Notes: generated by a model from the sequence alone, not told the origin. DNA of 60,368 nt from Burkholderia dolosa (GCF_902499135.1 NZ_CABVPR010000037.1:1-60368), one strand, 5' to 3'; numbered from the stretch's first letter, positions 16,854-26,810 are shown. Program-made: numbers and translations.

Positions 16854-18020
16854 TCAGCCCGCCGCCTGGATCGCCTCCTCGTACACGCCGGCGACGCGTC
16901 GCGCGATCACCGCGTTGTCGAAATGCTCGCGCGCATAGCGCTTGCACGCCGCTTCGTCGGGCAGCTTGATCGCGCCCGACAGCGCCGCGCCGAGCCCTTC
17001 GGCGATCGCGTCGGCACCGGTCGACGGCAGCACGAGATCGTTCGACAGCCCGGCGACCGCCTCCGGCAGCCCGCCGACCGGCGTCACGAGCACCGGCGTG
17101 CCGGACGCGAGCGATTCGACGGTGATCAGCCCGAAGCCCTCGAGCGCGACGGTCGGCACGACGCTGACCGTCGCCGCGCGGTACAGCGCGGCCAGATGCT
17201 GGTCGGGCACGAAGCCGAGCAGCTTCACGTTGTCCTGCAGCCCCGCGGCGTCGATGCGCTGCTGCAGTTCGTCGGCGAGCTTGCCCTTGCCGGCGATCAG
17301 CAGCAGCACGTCCGGATGGCGCTGCTTGACGATACCGATCGCGTCGACGAGATCCTCCAGCCCCATGCGCCGCACGAGCCGGCGCACGGCGAGCACGATC
17401 GGCCGGTCCTGCGGCAACTGCAGCCGCTGCCGCGCTTCGCCCGGCGTGAGCGGCGTGTCGAACTGCGCGGTGTCGACGCAGCCCGGAATCACGCGCACGC
17501 GCGACGGATCGATCCCGTAGCGCTGCGTGAGGATCTGCCCGAACGCCTGCGACAGCACGATCAGCCGCGACGAGCGCGCATAGACCGCCTGCTCCAGATA
17601 GCGCTTCGCGCGCTGACCGAGCGACGCGGCACCCTCGACCTGGCTCTCGTCGGCCCACGGCCCCTGGAAATGCGACACCTGCGGAATCCCGCGCGTCACG
17701 TCGAGGCCGGGGAACGTGTACAGCGCGAAGTGCGACGAGATCACGTCCGGCCGTGCGCTGCGGACCGCATCGCGCAGCGCGCGCCGTGCGGCGAGCATCC
17801 GCCGCGCGAGCGGCTCGGATGCGGGACCGAAGCCCTGGATCGCACCGCCCGTGTCGTCGGCGACCTTCGGCGAGCCGGCGACGAGCCCGCGCACTTCGAC
17901 GCCCGCGCCCGGCAGCGCGCCGACGAGCGAGTAGTACATCCGGTCGAGGCCGCCCGCACGTTCGGGAAACCAGTGCATGCCGATCTGCAACGACTTGATC
18001 GGCCGGGAAGAAAGGGACAT
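16854..18020 (-). CDS. bceK: BceK, glycosyltransferase (GT4 family), cepacian synthesis
   Basis: A 388-residue GT-B transferase. The N-terminal fold starts IKSLQIGMHWFPERAGGLDRMYYSLVGAL with the acceptor-side glycine-rich loop. The C-terminal domain begins RPIVLAVRRLVRRMGLEDLVDAI, and the nucleotide-sugar motif is VALEGFGLITVESLASGTPVL (E-x7-E). It is the last gene of the bce operon and should add one sugar of the cepacian repeat on the lipid carrier at the cytoplasmic face. Its start codon overlaps the bceJ stop (TGATG), so the two are translationally coupled. Confidence 0.85.
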   Translation of the reverse strand: MSLSSRPIKSLQIGMHWFPERAGGLDRMYYSLVGALPGAGVEVRGLVAGSPKVADDTGGAIQGFGPASEPLARRMLAARRALRDAVRSARPDVISSHFALYTFPGLDVTRGIPQVSHFQGPWADESQVEGAASLGQRAKRYLEQAVYARSSRLIVLSQAFGQILTQRYGIDPSRVRVIPGCVDTAQFDTPLTPGEARQRLQLPQDRPIVLAVRRLVRRMGLEDLVDAIGIVKQRHPDVLLLIAGKGKLADELQQRIDAAGLQDNVKLLGFVPDQHLAALYRAATVSVVPTVALEGFGLITVESLASGTPVLVTPVGGLPEAVAGLSNDLVLPSTGADAIAEGLGAALSGAIKLPDEAACKRYAREHFDNAVIARRVAGVYEEAIQAAG

Positions 18021-19204
18021 CACGATTGCTCCTGCGTGAGCGCAGGCTCGACCCGCTCGAAAGCGGACGGCTGCGAGGGTTGGCCGATGCGCCGGTAGAG
18101 CGCAACGTACTGGGCGCCCATGTGCGCCCAGCCGAAACGGGTCATCAGTTCGCGTGCCGCGGCGCCCATCGCGCGGCACGTGTCGCGCGACGCGGCGAGC
18201 GAGCCGATCGCGTCCGCGAGCGCGGCCGGATCGTCCGGGTCCTCCAGCACGATGCCGCATTCGCGCGTGATGATTTCCGCGCCGCCCGCGGTGCGCGCGG
18301 TGACGACCGGCAGCCCGGCCGCCATCGCCTCCAGCAGCGACAGGCTCATCGCTTCGTAGCGCGACGGAAACACGTACGCGTCGACCGAGCGCATCAGCGT
18401 CGGCATGTTCTTCACGAGCCCGAGAAAATGCACGCGCGCGCCGAGGCCCAGCGCGCGCGCCTCGTCCGGGTACGGGCTGCCGGGCAGATAGCCGGCCACC
18501 GCCAGATGAACGTTCGCGGGCAGCTTCGTCAGCGCCTTCAGCACGGTGCCGAGGTTCTTGCGCGGCGTGCGCAGATCGCCGACGAACAGCAGCAGGAACG
18601 CGTCGTCCGGCAGCTTGAACGCCGCGCGATCGGCCTGCGCGCCCGCGAACGCGCTGCCGTCGACGCCGTTGTAGATCACGCTGATCTTGCCGCCGTCGAT
18701 GCCGAGCCCGCGGATCTCGTCGGCGACCTTCTGCGACACCGCCGTGATCGCGCGCGAGCGCCGGTATGCCCAGCGCTCGAGCGCGGTGTTCACGCGCGTG
18801 TACACGTACTGATAGGCCGACCACAGCCCCTTCGTGAGCCCGAACGGGTAATACGGGCTCTTGAACCAGCCGCCGTGCACGAAGTGCGCGGTGTTCACGT
18901 CGGCGCGGATCCAAGAGATGAAGCCGTTCACGTGCAGCACGTCGTACGCGTCGCGATGCGCGCGCAGCCACCACGCGCTCTTCAGCGCGAACACCTGCTG
19001 CCTGACGAGGTTCGACGGCCAGAAGCGGCCGACCTGCACCGGCACCCAGCGCACGCGCGGATGCTCGAGCAGCTCCGGCGCGACGTGCGACGCGACGAGC
19101 GTGACCTCGTAGTTCTCGGCCAGCGCCGCGCGCGCGATTTCGTAATTGACGCGGCCCTGGCCGTCGTTATGACGCACGACGTGCGTGACGATCGCGATTC
19201 TCAA
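18020..19204 (-). CDS. bceJ: BceJ, glycosyltransferase (GT4 family), TTG start
   Basis: A 394-residue GT4-type transferase. It begins LRIAIVTHVVRHNDGQGRVNYEIARAAL (read as fMet). It contains FVGDLRTPRKNLGTVLKALTKLP, the start of the donor-binding domain, and FPSRYEAMSLSLLEAMAAGLPVV with the E-x7-E pair. TTG 19204 is chosen because GGGGAGG lies about 6 nt upstream and the codon overlaps the bceI stop (TTGA); no suitable ATG or GTG is near. It belongs to cepacian repeat-unit assembly. Confidence 0.85.
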   Translation of the reverse strand: MRIAIVTHVVRHNDGQGRVNYEIARAALAENYEVTLVASHVAPELLEHPRVRWVPVQVGRFWPSNLVRQQVFALKSAWWLRAHRDAYDVLHVNGFISWIRADVNTAHFVHGGWFKSPYYPFGLTKGLWSAYQYVYTRVNTALERWAYRRSRAITAVSQKVADEIRGLGIDGGKISVIYNGVDGSAFAGAQADRAAFKLPDDAFLLLFVGDLRTPRKNLGTVLKALTKLPANVHLAVAGYLPGSPYPDEARALGLGARVHFLGLVKNMPTLMRSVDAYVFPSRYEAMSLSLLEAMAAGLPVVTARTAGGAEIITRECGIVLEDPDDPAALADAIGSLAASRDTCRAMGAAARELMTRFGWAHMGAQYVALYRRIGQPSQPSAFERVEPALTQEQS

Positions 19205-20667
19205 TGGTCGCCTCCCCGTAAACGCGCGACGGCCGGCAGACGGCGAGCCTTCTGCCAGTGCGCCGCGGAAAGAATCGAAAAAATGGCGGTAAACAGCAGC
19301 AGGCCGCCCGTGCCGATCAGCGAGTTCGTGAACACGAGCATCGCGAACACCGACAGGCACAGGCTCAGGCAAGCGCCGACGAACTTGTCGTCGCGCAGCT
19401 TGAACGCCGCGCGCACGGTGCGGCCGAGCAGCATCACGACGCCGGCCAGATACAGCAGCGTGCCGGGCCAGCCGAGCACGAACGGCACGTTCATCACGCC
19501 GCTGTCGAAGCTGCCGTACTTGCCGAGCTCGCCGCTGTCGCTCGACAGCTTCGTCGACGCGCCGGTCGCGCCCATCCCTTCGCCGGCGACGTCGGTGAAC
19601 GCCGTTTCCGCGAAGGTCGCGTAGAACTTGTTGCGGTCGTCGTAGCTGCGATCGTCCTTCAGGTTCACGATCGACTGCAGCCGCTGGCCGAGACGATCGG
19701 CCACCGGGCCGACCGTGAGCAGCGGCACGCACAGGCCGACCAGCACGACGCCGCTGATCAGGATCCGCATCCGCACGCGATTGCTCGACTGCACGAGCTG
19801 GATCGCGAGCGCGATTACCCATCCGCCCCACGTCGAACGCACGAGGCACAGCGCGAACGACACGAAGCCGGCGGCGCCCGCGAACCAGCGGATCTTCTGC
19901 GGCGCGACCAGCACGAACACCAGCGCGCCCATCATCGCGAACGCGAACGGCCCCGACGAGTTCATCGTGCTGAACACGCGCACGCCGTAAGGCACCGGCT
20001 CGCCCTGCGAACCCATCTGCGAGCCGACCATCCACAGCACGTCCCACTGCGGCATCACGAAGTACTGGACGATCCCGTACAGCCCCATCACGAGCATCCC
20101 CCAGATGAACGTCGACAGCAGCACGTCGCGGTACTCGGGATAGTTGCGCGCGTTGACCATGATGTGAAAGCCGATCAGCACCGGATACAGCCAGTTCGCG
20201 AGGTCGTAGGTCGCGGCCATCACGCCGCTCGACACGATCCCGACGAGGTACGCATACGTGAGCCCGAACAGGATCAGCAGCACCGGAATCCCGCGCCGCT
20301 GCGACAGCACGCGGTAATGCCGCAGCAGCCCGAGGCCGGCGATCATCGTGACCGCGAGCGGCGCGACCTGGATCAGGCTCGTCGGCGTGAACGCGCCCTT
20401 CGACCAGTCGGCGAGGCGCCGCACTTCGGGGCTCAGGAACCACACCCACCACATGAAGCCGACGTAGCGCGCGGGGCTCTTGAAGTACAGCCACAGGCCG
20501 ACCGCGATCGCGAGCACCGGAAACGCCAGCGTCAGCACCTTGCCCTGGTGGATCGCGATCAGCGCCGCCGTGAACGTCCACAGCCCGGCCTGGCCGGCCC
20601 AGTGCCTGGGCTCGGCGAACCACTTGCGGCGGCGCGACGGCGCGCGTTCGGCAGCGATCGTGCTCAT
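19201..20667 (-). CDS. bceI: BceI, polysaccharide polymerase-like membrane protein
   Basis: A 488-residue protein with about ten to twelve hydrophobic segments and a large periplasmic loop (about 330-400), the organisation of Wzy/O-antigen-ligase-type polymerases. The segments around GYLLTYAYLVGIVSSGVMAA-like helices and the membrane-proximal RSTWGGW signature support this. It should link lipid-bound cepacian repeat units in the periplasm. It starts 11 nt after the bceH stop. Its own stop overlaps the bceJ TTG start. Confidence 0.8.
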   Translation of the reverse strand: MSTIAAERAPSRRRKWFAEPRHWAGQAGLWTFTAALIAIHQGKVLTLAFPVLAIAVGLWLYFKSPARYVGFMWWVWFLSPEVRRLADWSKGAFTPTSLIQVAPLAVTMIAGLGLLRHYRVLSQRRGIPVLLILFGLTYAYLVGIVSSGVMAATYDLANWLYPVLIGFHIMVNARNYPEYRDVLLSTFIWGMLVMGLYGIVQYFVMPQWDVLWMVGSQMGSQGEPVPYGVRVFSTMNSSGPFAFAMMGALVFVLVAPQKIRWFAGAAGFVSFALCLVRSTWGGWVIALAIQLVQSSNRVRMRILISGVVLVGLCVPLLTVGPVADRLGQRLQSIVNLKDDRSYDDRNKFYATFAETAFTDVAGEGMGATGASTKLSSDSGELGKYGSFDSGVMNVPFVLGWPGTLLYLAGVVMLLGRTVRAAFKLRDDKFVGACLSLCLSVFAMLVFTNSLIGTGGLLLFTAIFSILSAAHWQKARRLPAVARLRGGDH

Positions 20668-20678
20668 CGATCCGGCGC

Positions 20679-21815
20679 TCACCGCGACGAAGGCGTCGAA
20701 TCGGCCAGCGGCATCGCGACGTCGGCGGCCGCCGGCGTGCGGCGCCGGCGCAGCATGTCGCGCGTGATCCGCACGTGCTGCTCGGCGAACGCCCGCGTGG
20801 TCAGGTTGCGCTCGCGCAGGCACGCGGCCGCCGCGCGCGCGCATGCGAGCGCGGCGGCCGGATCGTTCGCGAAGCGGTCGGCGGCCTCGCGCAGCGCGTG
20901 CGAATCGAACGGCGGCACGTACGCGGCCGTGTCGTGCGGGAAATAGTCGCGCAGCCCGCCGACGTCGGACACGATCATCGGCTTGCCGAGCGCCGCCGCC
21001 TCGAGCATCACGGTAATGCCCGACGCGTGGAAGTTCGGGCGCAGCGGCACGACGATCACGTCGGCCCACGCATAGAGTTCATGCTGCTTCGCGAGCCCCG
21101 ACGCCGAGCCGATCTTCACGTTCGGCGCATGCCAGTCGCGCGGCACGCGGCGCCGCGTCGCGAGCCGCACGTCGTAGCGCGCGTCGCCGCCGAACGCGGC
21201 GAGAAACGTGCGCCAGTCGCGGTCGCGGTCGTTGCCGATCGCCGCGATCCGCAGCGGCCGGTTCGGCTGCCACTGCTGCGGGTCGCCGATCGGGAAATCC
21301 TGCGTGTTCAGCCCGTAATAGACGAACTCCGCGTCGCGCCCGAGATAGCGGCGGCACAGCTCGGCGTTCTCGCGTGCGAGCGTGGTCAGCGCATCGGCGC
21401 GCGCGAGCAGCTTGCGGTACAGCCAGCGGCGCGGGCCGCCGAAGCTTTCCCACTTGTCGAACAGCCACACGCTCTGCGCGAGCAGCAGCGGACGCTTGCC
21501 GCGCGCGCCGGCGAGCTTCAGGACCAGCGCGGCCGCGAGGTGCTCCTGCTCGGTGTGCGTCCAGATCACGTCGGTGTCCAGCAGCGCGGCGCGATTGCGC
21601 CACGCATGCACGAGATCGAAGCCGAGCGCCGCCTTCAGCGCGCGGCGCGCGATGCTCGTCGCGCGGTTCTCGCGCCCGTCCTGCGAATAGGTGAGCCGGA
21701 ATTCGTCGGATTCGGCATGGTGATAACCGTACAGGCAGCCGATGTTCTCGCCTTTCCGGTAGGTACGCGGATCGGCGCCGTGAAACAGGTGGACGTGTAC
21801 CTTGGTTGCAGTCAT
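20679..21815 (-). CDS. bceH: BceH, glycosyltransferase
   Basis: A 378-residue GT-B type transferase. The N-terminal half is VHVHLFHGADPRTYRKGENIG...DTDVIWTHTEQEHLAAALVLKL. The C-terminal half has RPLRIAAIGNDRDRDWRTFLAAF and the donor-site region GITVMLEAAALGKPMIVSDVGG, a single-Glu version of the E-x7-E motif. GAGGG lies upstream of ATG 21815. It sits between bceG and bceI, the same order as in published bce-I clusters. The sugar it transfers cannot be assigned here. Confidence 0.83.
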   Translation of the reverse strand: MTATKVHVHLFHGADPRTYRKGENIGCLYGYHHAESDEFRLTYSQDGRENRATSIARRALKAALGFDLVHAWRNRAALLDTDVIWTHTEQEHLAAALVLKLAGARGKRPLLLAQSVWLFDKWESFGGPRRWLYRKLLARADALTTLARENAELCRRYLGRDAEFVYYGLNTQDFPIGDPQQWQPNRPLRIAAIGNDRDRDWRTFLAAFGGDARYDVRLATRRRVPRDWHAPNVKIGSASGLAKQHELYAWADVIVVPLRPNFHASGITVMLEAAALGKPMIVSDVGGLRDYFPHDTAAYVPPFDSHALREAADRFANDPAAALACARAAAACLRERNLTTRAFAEQHVRITRDMLRRRRTPAAADVAMPLADSTPSSR

Positions 21816-21859
21816 TCGGACCCTCGGAGTTCGGCCGCGCGCTCGGTCGCGCAGCCCGT

Positions 21860-22819
21860 TCAGGACGTCACCGTCGGCATCGCCGCACGGTGCGGCGCGA
21901 CGGTGGCACGGCGCGCGTCGCGCGCGCCGCGGCGCACCGCGCGCCAGTGCGCGAGCACGCGGCCGCGCCGCGCGGTCGGCAGCGCCAGCAGCAGATGCGC
22001 GAGACCCGGATAGACGCGCGTGCCGACGAGCGTCCACCACCACCACGCGATCTCGCGCCGCAGCGGCGGCAGATGCTCGCGCAACGTCAGCTGCAGGTTG
22101 TACGCGCCGTTGCTGATCGCGTTCAGCGACGCCGCGTCGCGACGATCGTCGTCGAAGCGCTCGGCCGGAAAATGGTCGACCGCGATCGCCGGGTCGTAGA
22201 CGAGCTTCCAGCCGTCGCGCTGCACGCGCATGCTGAACGCCATATCGTTGTGCACCTGTGCGCCCGCGCCGCGCAGCCGTGTATCGAAACGCACGCGCTC
22301 GATCGCCGCGCGCCGATAGCTCATGTTCGCGCCCTTCAGCATGTCGACTTCGCGCGCGCCGCCGACGCCGAGGTGATGATTGCCGACGAGCCGGCCCCAC
22401 GGCGTGATCCGGCCGACCTCTTCGCGCGACTCGTCGAGCACGCGGCCTTTCTCGTGCACCCAGTCGCGGCCGCCGACCGCGCCGACGCGCGGGTCGGCCG
22501 CGAACGTGGATTCGACGCGCGCGAGCCAGTCGGCGCGCGGCGCGGCATCGTCGTCGGTGATCGCGACGATGTCGCCGGCCGCGACGTCGAGCCCCTTGTT
22601 CAGCGCGGCGACCTGCCCCGGCACGTCGACCGCGACGACGCGCAGCGGCAGCGCGCCGCCGACCGCCGGGTCGGCGAGCCGTTCGTGCGTCGCGTCGTCC
22701 TCCGGACGCGCGACCACGATCACCTCGTCCGGCAGCCGCTGCTGCCGCTGCAGCGCGAGCAGGCAGCGCGCGAGATCGGCGGGACGCCGATAGGTCGGAA
22801 CGAGCACGGAAATTTTCAT
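21860..22819 (-). CDS. bceG: BceG, glycosyltransferase family 2
   Basis: A 319-residue GT-A enzyme. It opens MKISVLVPTYRRPADLARCLLAL, has the metal-binding DDDAAPRADW (D-x-D type) near residue 90, VGAVGGRDW, and GANMSYRRAAI near residue 165 before the acceptor region. A moderately hydrophobic C-terminal stretch (WWWWTLVGTRVYPGLAHLLLAL) suggests membrane association. GGAGAA lies seven nucleotides upstream of ATG 22819. It should transfer one sugar of the cepacian repeat. Confidence 0.85.
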   Translation of the reverse strand: MKISVLVPTYRRPADLARCLLALQRQQRLPDEVIVVARPEDDATHERLADPAVGGALPLRVVAVDVPGQVAALNKGLDVAAGDIVAITDDDAAPRADWLARVESTFAADPRVGAVGGRDWVHEKGRVLDESREEVGRITPWGRLVGNHHLGVGGAREVDMLKGANMSYRRAAIERVRFDTRLRGAGAQVHNDMAFSMRVQRDGWKLVYDPAIAVDHFPAERFDDDRRDAASLNAISNGAYNLQLTLREHLPPLRREIAWWWWTLVGTRVYPGLAHLLLALPTARRGRVLAHWRAVRRGARDARRATVAPHRAAMPTVTS

Positions 22820-22881
22820 CGATGGTTCTCCATTCGGCCGCGCCGGCGCGATGCGCGCCGGCCCGGTTTCGTGCGACGCGG

Positions 22882-25107
22882 TCACGCGCTCAGGTATTCG
22901 TGCACGGCCGCATAGCCGCGGCCGTAGCCGCGCGCCTTCGGCGGCACGCCGTTGAAGATGCCGCCTTCCAGATCGACGCCGGCGGTGCGCAGACGCTTGA
23001 TCGCGTCGGCGATCTCGCCTTCGGTGTGCATGCCGGAGCGCAGCACGAGGAACGTCGCGCCCGCCATGCGGCCGATGATCGTCGCGTCGGTCACCGCGAG
23101 CACCGGCGGCGAGTCGACCAGCACGACGTCGTAGCGCTTGCCGAGCCCTTCCAGGTATTGCGGCAGACGCGACGACATCAGCAGCTCCGACGGGTTCGGC
23201 GGGCGCGTGCCGGCCGCGATGAACGACAGCCCCTGCACCGGCGTCTCGCGGATCGCTTCCTCGAGCGACGACTGGTCGCTCAGCAGTTCCGACAGGCCGG
23301 GCTGCGACGTGAGTCCGAAGTAGCGGTCGAGCAGCCCGCGGCGCATGTCGGCGTCGACCAGCAGCACGCGCTTGCCCGAATGCGCGAGCAGCACCGCGAG
23401 GTTCACCGCGAGAAAGCTCTTGCCGATGCCGGGCGTCGGGCCGGTGAGGACGATCACGCGGTTCTTCGCGTCCATCATCGCGAACTGCAGCGCGGTGCGC
23501 AGGCTGCGCAGGCTCTCGACGCTGAGGTCCTTCGGCCGCAGGCTCGCGAGGATCGGCCGCGCACGGCCGCCGCTCTTCTCGGCCGCCGCATCGAGCTTCG
23601 TCTGCTCGGCGCTCAGCGGCACGAGGCCGTACAGCGGCAGGTTGAACGTGCGCTCGATGCGGTCCGGATCCTCGATGCCCTGGAACAGGTTGCGGCGCAG
23701 GAACACGACGCCCGTGCCGAGGATCAGCCCGAGGAACACCGCGGCCGACAGGATCAGCACCTTCTTCGGCTTGACCGGGTCGCCCGGACGCAGCGCCGAA
23801 TCGACCAGATGGATGTTGCCGCCCGTGCCGGCCTTCTGCACCGACAGCTCCTGCACGCGGTTCAGCAGCAGCACGTAGATGTCCTCGGCGACCTTCGCGT
23901 CGCGCTGCAGCTGCACGGCCTTCACTTCGGTCGCCGGCAGGCTGCGGAAGCGGTTGCTGAACTTGTCCTTCTCGGCCTGCAGCTCCGACAGCTGCTGCTT
24001 CGCGGCGATCACGAGCGGATGCGAATCGGTGAAGCGCTGCGCGAGCGACGCGAGCTGCAGCCGCTGCGCGGCGATCTGCTGCTCGTACTGCACGCTGCCT
24101 TCCAGATAGACCTTCGCTTCGTCGCTCGCGTTGATCGAGCCGGACGTGCGCTGATACTGCGTCAGCGCGGCTTCCGCGCGTTCGAGGTCGGCCTTCAGCC
24201 GCGGCTCCTCGCCCTTCAGGAACTCGAGCATCTTGGTCGCTTCCGCCTGCTTCGCGATCACGTGCTGGTTCAGGTACGACTGCGCGAGCGCGTTCGCGAT
24301 CGCCGCGGTCTGCTCGGGGTTCTTGCCTTCGAGCGAAATCTGCACGACGCCGGTCTGCTTGCCCTGCTCGGTCACCTGGAGGCCGGCCTGGAAACCGGTG
24401 ATCGCGTCGAGATCGTTGTAGCGGACCACCGTGAACTGCGTGCCGGGACGCGCGACGAGCTTCGACACGAGCAGCGTCACGCCGCCGCCCTGCGCCGCTT
24501 CGCCGACGCGTCCGGTCAGCAGGCGGCCGCCGTTCTCGTCGGCGAGCGTGTACGTGCCGTTCGGGCCGGCCGTCAGCGTCATCTTCTTGCCTTCGAGCGC
24601 GGGCACGACGCTGACCGAATCGACGTCCGCGATCTCGCCGCCCCACGCGTACGACTTCAGCCCGAGCCACGGCCGCGCCGGCTCGCCGGGCGTCGCGATG
24701 CGCGCGGCGAGGCTGCCGAGCAGCGGCAGCGTCTTCGGCACGACGGAGAAGTTCAGCTTGAACTGCTCGACGACCGGCGCGACCACGCCGCGGCTCTTGA
24801 TGATCTCGATTTCCGCATCGGTCGGCGCCTGCTGCGGGCCGCTGTTGATCATCGCGCCCGTCTGCGTCTGCGTGAGCGCCTGCGTCGTGTTGTCGTTGCC
24901 TTCGACGCGCACGTGCACGTCGGCCTGATACACGGGCTTCGCGACGTAGCAGTACAGGCCGGCGAGCGCGACCACCGTCACCGCGATGCCGAGCAGCAGC
25001 CAGATGTCGTCGAGGATCACCTGCAGCAGCTGACCGAGGACGACGTCCTCTTCGTCCGTTTTCGCGCCGAGGTCCGCGTAGGAGTGTTTCGCTTGCGTGT
25101 TCACCAT
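22882..25107 (-). CDS. bceF: BceF, tyrosine autokinase and polysaccharide co-polymerase
   Basis: A 741-residue BY-kinase. An N-terminal Wzz domain has TM1 (IWLLLGIAVTVVALAGLYCY, about 37-56), a long periplasmic coiled-coil with GNVR region, and TM2 (LILSAAVFLGLILGTGVVF, near 450). The cytoplasmic kinase domain has Walker A GPTPGIGKS, Walker A' VLLVDADMRRG and Walker B VVLVDSPP. The C-terminal tyrosine cluster is YGRGYAAVHEYLSA. It controls chain length and export through cycles of tyrosine phosphorylation, reversed by BceD. It starts after bceE with a GGGA ribosome site. Confidence 0.92.
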   Translation of the reverse strand: MVNTQAKHSYADLGAKTDEEDVVLGQLLQVILDDIWLLLGIAVTVVALAGLYCYVAKPVYQADVHVRVEGNDNTTQALTQTQTGAMINSGPQQAPTDAEIEIIKSRGVVAPVVEQFKLNFSVVPKTLPLLGSLAARIATPGEPARPWLGLKSYAWGGEIADVDSVSVVPALEGKKMTLTAGPNGTYTLADENGGRLLTGRVGEAAQGGGVTLLVSKLVARPGTQFTVVRYNDLDAITGFQAGLQVTEQGKQTGVVQISLEGKNPEQTAAIANALAQSYLNQHVIAKQAEATKMLEFLKGEEPRLKADLERAEAALTQYQRTSGSINASDEAKVYLEGSVQYEQQIAAQRLQLASLAQRFTDSHPLVIAAKQQLSELQAEKDKFSNRFRSLPATEVKAVQLQRDAKVAEDIYVLLLNRVQELSVQKAGTGGNIHLVDSALRPGDPVKPKKVLILSAAVFLGLILGTGVVFLRRNLFQGIEDPDRIERTFNLPLYGLVPLSAEQTKLDAAAEKSGGRARPILASLRPKDLSVESLRSLRTALQFAMMDAKNRVIVLTGPTPGIGKSFLAVNLAVLLAHSGKRVLLVDADMRRGLLDRYFGLTSQPGLSELLSDQSSLEEAIRETPVQGLSFIAAGTRPPNPSELLMSSRLPQYLEGLGKRYDVVLVDSPPVLAVTDATIIGRMAGATFLVLRSGMHTEGEIADAIKRLRTAGVDLEGGIFNGVPPKARGYGRGYAAVHEYLSA

Positions 25108-25157
25108 TCGTTCCCGCTTCAGTGGTGCCGGGGCGGGCATGCCGCCCCGGCGGGCTA

Positions 25158-26351
25158 TCAGCGCGTGATTTGCCGCATGTAGAAGATCGTCTGGATCGTC
25201 GGCAGCACCTGCTGCAGCACGCGGTTGAACTGCACCGAGCTCGCGGTGCTCACGTAGACGACGTCGAGCGGCTGAAGCGGGAAGCGGCTCGACAGCATCA
25301 GCGCGTCGGGCTGCGTCATGTCGAGACGGAACACTTCGGGCTTCGTCGGGTTGTCGCGCATCCCGCGCATCACGTAGATCTTGCGCGGGTTCGCGTCGGT
25401 GTCGAGGATCCCGCCGCCGGCGGTCAGCGCGTCGGCGATGGTCAGCCGGCCCTTGAGCATCGGCACCGTGACCGGCGTCTTGACCTCGCCCATGATGAAC
25501 ACGCGGCTGTCGCTGCGGTCCGGCACGTTGATGATGTCGCCCGGCTGCAGCATCACGTTCTGCTGCACTTCGCCGCGATCGAGCAGGCCGTTCGCGTCGA
25601 GCGTGTACAGCTTGCCGTCGCGCGTGAGACGCACGCGCTGCAGGTCGGCTTCGGCCGTCGAGCCGCCGGAGCGCGAGATCGCGTCGACGAGCGTGAGCGG
25701 CACGTCGCTGATCGCGAGCGGCCCCGGCTGCTTGACCTCGCCGGTCACCTGTACCTTCTGGCTGCGGAACGACAGCACGCGCACGTCGATCTGCGGGTTC
25801 TTCACGTAGCGCGCGAGGCTCGACGTCAGTTCGTCGCGGATCTGCCCGACCGTCTTGCCGGCCGCGCGTATGCGACCGACGAACGGGAAATAGATCGTCC
25901 CGTCGGCGGCGACCGTCTGTCCGTACGGATCGGCCTGGCCGGGCAGCGCGGTCGTATACGGCTGCTGCAGCGCGCCGGCGACCGACTGCGTCGTGTTGCC
26001 GCCGCTCGAGAACGACTGCCCCTGCGGCGTCGTCAGCTCCGGGTGATCCCACACCGTGACGCCGAGGATGTCCTGCGCGCCGACGCGGTACACGTACTGC
26101 GACGGATCGGCGTAGCGCGACGGCGGCAGCGGATGCGACACCTGCAGCTTCTGCAGCTGGTCCATCACGAGCTTCGCGTCGATGTAATGAACCGGATAGG
26201 TTTCGGCCTCGCCCTGCCGGCCGTCGTCCTTCAGGTTCGACGAGTCGAGATAGTTGCCGGGCGCGGTCGCGCACGCCGACAGGAACGTCGTCAGCGCGAC
26301 GGCAAGCGCCACCGGGCGCATCGAGCGTTTCAGCATAGTTTTTGCAGCCAT
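25158..26351 (-). CDS. bceE: BceE, outer-membrane polysaccharide export lipoprotein (Wza-like)
   Basis: A 397-residue exported lipoprotein. A signal peptide ends in the lipobox LSAC (TTFLSACATAPG). The Poly_export domain covers about 80-190 (VYRVGAQDILGVTVWDHPEL, GTIYFPFVGRIRAAGKTVGQIRDELTSSL). Two SLBB domains follow (VTGEVKQPGPLAISDVPLTL, MGEVKTPVTVPMLKGRLTI). It should form the outer-membrane channel for cepacian and work with BceF. ATG 26351 overlaps the bceD end by 20 nt; ATG 26336 is an alternative without a ribosome site. The last residues lack a long amphipathic helix. Confidence 0.9.
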   Translation of the reverse strand: MAAKTMLKRSMRPVALAVALTTFLSACATAPGNYLDSSNLKDDGRQGEAETYPVHYIDAKLVMDQLQKLQVSHPLPPSRYADPSQYVYRVGAQDILGVTVWDHPELTTPQGQSFSSGGNTTQSVAGALQQPYTTALPGQADPYGQTVAADGTIYFPFVGRIRAAGKTVGQIRDELTSSLARYVKNPQIDVRVLSFRSQKVQVTGEVKQPGPLAISDVPLTLVDAISRSGGSTAEADLQRVRLTRDGKLYTLDANGLLDRGEVQQNVMLQPGDIINVPDRSDSRVFIMGEVKTPVTVPMLKGRLTIADALTAGGGILDTDANPRKIYVMRGMRDNPTKPEVFRLDMTQPDALMLSSRFPLQPLDVVYVSTASSVQFNRVLQQVLPTIQTIFYMRQITR

Positions 26352-26773
26352 CCTTGAACCAGACGTTCGATCAATGAGCAGCTCTCCCGATAGTCGGCCT
26401 CGGGGCCGCCATGCGGGTCGGCAATCTCGGCGTCCTCCCACTTGCCCAGCAGGTGCACCTTGCCGCGCGCGAACGGATCGACCGATTCGACGGCCTTGAT
26501 CTGGTCGCGCTCGCTGACGAGAATCAGGTCGGCGTCGCGCACGATCCGGCGCGACAGCCGCCGCGAGCGATGCGTCGTCGCATCGACGCCGCGCTCCGCG
26601 AGCAGCTTGCGCATCACCGGATCGATGCCGTCGCCGTCGTTCGCACGCACGCCCGCCGAGTGGAACGTGACGCGCGGGCCGCCGCGCGACGCGGCATGCG
26701 ACTTGAACAGCGCTTCGGCCACCGGACTGCGGCAGACGTTCGCATGGCAGACGATCAGGATGTTCCGGAACAT
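26330..26773 (-). CDS. bceD: BceD, low-molecular-weight protein tyrosine phosphatase
   Basis: A 147-residue LMW-PTP. The N-terminal P-loop is MFRNILIVCHANVCRSP, with the nucleophilic Cys and Arg of C-x5-R (residues 14 and 15 stand in CRS). Later are SAGVRANDGDGIDP and the general-acid Asp in IADPHGGPEADY. It dephosphorylates BceF. I start it at ATG 26773, the family start. A longer reading from 26833 would add 20 residues and overlap bceC. No clear ribosome site precedes either, so coupling to bceC is possible. Confidence 0.88.
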   Translation of the reverse strand: MFRNILIVCHANVCRSPVAEALFKSHAASRGGPRVTFHSAGVRANDGDGIDPVMRKLLAERGVDATTHRSRRLSRRIVRDADLILVSERDQIKAVESVDPFARGKVHLLGKWEDAEIADPHGGPEADYRESCSLIERLVQGWLQKLC

Positions 26774-26810
26774 GGCGTGTCGTATCGGGTAACGGGTAAC
26801 GGTGCGGGGC